This document shows positions 32,206 through 32,974 of a stretch of DNA of 32,974 nucleotides, in pieces; position 1 is the first letter of the stretch, and every line of letters starts with the position of its first letter. The notes under the pieces were generated by a model that was given only the letters and a program-made list of their open reading frames with translations, was not told the DNA's origin and searched no databases. The stretch spans positions 1 to 32,974 of the forward strand of contig JBGVLA010000154.1 of the NCBI GenBank assembly GCA_045124015.1. Reading direction: 5' to 3'. The DNA comes from QALR01 sp045124015 (GTDB lineage Bacteria > Bacillota > Clostridia > Oscillospirales > CAG-272). Made by a program: the position numbers and the translations under genes.

Positions 32206-32265
32206 TCTCCCTCAGTCAGCTTCGCTGACAGCTCCCTCACGGAGGGAGCCTTTGTAATACAAAGG
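32206..32265. repeat. CTCCCTCA-type palindromic repeat
   Basis: Two hairpins lie in tandem: GTCAGC/GCTGAC (32215-32229) and GCTCCCTC/GAGGGAGC (32231-32249), then CCTTTGT/ACAAAGG (32249-32265). The CTCCCTCAGTCAGC...GACAGCTCCCTCA arrangement is common in intergenic repeats of gut Clostridia. The element has no coding potential. It may be a remnant of a small mobile repeat. Confidence 0.7.
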
Positions 32266-32329
32266 AGAAACCGGCGATAAAAGTGAATGATTAATAAGAA
32301 TTTGTAAGTATAGAAAGTATGATTAAAGT

Positions 32330-32845
32330 ATGATTGTTTTAATAACGGGAGCATCGCACACAGGCAAAACTGCACTTGCTCAAAAGTTGCTCGAAAAATA
32401 TAAATACCCATATCTCTCAATCGACCACCTTAAAATGGGGTTGATTCGTAGCGGAAATACCGGGCTCACGCCTATGAGCGACGACAAGGATTTGATCGCG
32501 TACTTATGGCCTATCGTTCGTGAGATGATTAAAACAGCAATTGAAAACAAGCAGAACTTAATTATTGAAGGCTGCTATATTCCGTTTGATTGGCAAAAGG
32601 AATTTGACTCCGAATATCTTGAAAGCATCAAATATTTCTGCCTTGTAATGAGCGAGGAATATATCAGAAACCACTTTGCCGACATAAAGAAATATGCAAA
32701 CGTCATTGAGAACCGTTTAGATGATGAATGGTGTACAACGGAGAGCGTATTGGCGGATAATGCAGAAGTTTTGGCACTTGCGAAAAGACATAATTCAAAC
32801 TATATTCTTATTGATGACCAATACGATATCAAGATTGATTTATAA
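32330..32845 (+). CDS. Small P-loop kinase-like protein
   Basis: The 171-residue product has a Walker A (ITGASHTGKTALA, residues 5-17) and a kinase-like order: SIDHLKMGLI (a possible catalytic Asp), LIIEGCYIP, and an alpha/beta tail (NYILIDDQYD). The short size and layout resemble adenylate-kinase-like or 2-phosphoglycerate-kinase-like enzymes, or the kinase fold of zeta toxins. I cannot choose between them. No antitoxin gene is beside it. The codon use is AT-richer than the neighbours, and a repeat element lies just before it, which could mean recent transfer. The upstream region has no strong binding site. Confidence 0.65.
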   Translation: MIVLITGASHTGKTALAQKLLEKYKYPYLSIDHLKMGLIRSGNTGLTPMSDDKDLIAYLWPIVREMIKTAIENKQNLIIEGCYIPFDWQKEFDSEYLESIKYFCLVMSEEYIRNHFADIKKYANVIENRLDDEWCTTESVLADNAEVLALAKRHNSNYILIDDQYDIKIDL

Positions 32846-32871
32846 CGACAATTTCCAATTTATCGAATAAC

Positions 32872-32898
32872 AAACGCCGACAGCATCTGTCGGCGTTT
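32872..32898 (+). terminator. Terminator hairpin after the kinase-like gene, bidirectional
   Basis: AAACGCCGACAG (32872-32883) and CTGTCGGCGTTT (32887-32898) form a 12-base stem with a CAT loop. The U-tract is short on both strands. It separates the kinase-like gene from a possible minus-strand gene. Confidence 0.75.
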
Positions 32899-32911
32899 AT
32901 GATTTATCTAA

Positions 32912-32974
32912 TTAAGAAATCGCTCGAATTGCTCTCGACGCTTTACGAATATCCCAAGGTATTGGGGAAGATGA
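32912..32974 (-). CDS. Possible 3' end of a minus-strand gene
   Basis: On the minus strand a frame is open from the window edge for 20 codons to a TAA at 32914-32912, encoding a tail rich in Ile, Arg and Ala (IPWDIRKASRAIRAIS). It ends 14 bases before a terminator hairpin, as a gene end would. Twenty codons are too few to be sure, and no family is recognised. Confidence 0.35.
   Translation of the reverse strand, partial: SSSPIPWDIRKASRAIRAIS

Noticed and set aside
32330..32845. Full toxin-antitoxin pair
   Set aside because: The kinase-like fold could fit a zeta-type toxin, but no antitoxin-like frame lies on either side.

Overview
The window looks like a chromosomal segment of a Bacillota bacterium of class Clostridia, probably an uncultured gut-type lineage. 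The reasons are the gene content and order (ylqF-rnhB-yraN, tig-clpP-clpX, DUF1540 and DUF1292 proteins, a YerC/YecD-type TrpR-like regulator, AddB, the TIGR03960/DUF2344 pair), strong AGGAGG-type ribosome binding sites, AT-rich intergenic DNA with sigma-A-like promoters, and many U-tailed intrinsic terminators. No phage, transposase, integrase, CRISPR array, rRNA or tRNA was recognised. This is mostly core genome.

Layout: 1-2125 holds the 3' end of ylqF, then rnhB and yraN (overlapping), then an M19 dipeptidase. 2204-3259 holds a small Cys-rich DUF1540 protein (minus) and a metallophosphoesterase. 3395-6666 is the protein-folding and proteolysis block tig, clpP, clpX. 6857-10767 holds cysS, rimO, pgsA and a DUF1292 protein. 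10768-11498 has no protein gene. It contains a strong candidate for a roughly 220-nt structured non-coding RNA (plus strand, TATAAT box, long basal helix supported by G-U wobbles, U-rich 3' end), followed by a terminator and a composite palindromic repeat.

11499-16032 (minus) is a surface region: three separately transcribed lipoprotein genes (a solute-binding-like protein and two of unknown function), each with its predicted lipid-anchor Cys at residue 23 and a Thr-rich linker, then a membrane-anchored M23 peptidase resembling SpoIIQ. Two of the lipoproteins have perfect TTGACA-17-TATAAT promoters. 16182-21119 (minus) is an apparent operon of a type IIA topoisomerase (ParE-like, ParC-like) and an orphan response-regulator-like protein with a degenerate receiver. 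The ParC-like subunit has Met and Glu at the two main quinolone-determining positions and lacks a GyrA box.

21341-32845 (plus) carries a QueG-like iron-sulfur protein, a coiled-coil/membrane protein of unknown function, a complete addB with no addA beside it, the radical-SAM TIGR03960 gene overlapping its DUF2344 partner, a TrpR-like regulator, an SDR dehydrogenase coupled to an FrdA-like flavoprotein, and a small P-loop kinase-like gene in AT-richer DNA. The last 63 bases may be the 3' end of a minus-strand gene.

Several families of short palindromic elements lie between genes: a 29-bp perfect palindrome present twice, a TAGGG...CCCG hairpin family present three times, an AGTGATAT-rich composite palindrome, and a CTCCCTCA-type repeat. 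The features most worth following up are the structured RNA at about 10810-11044, the variant topoisomerase operon, and the lipoprotein cluster.
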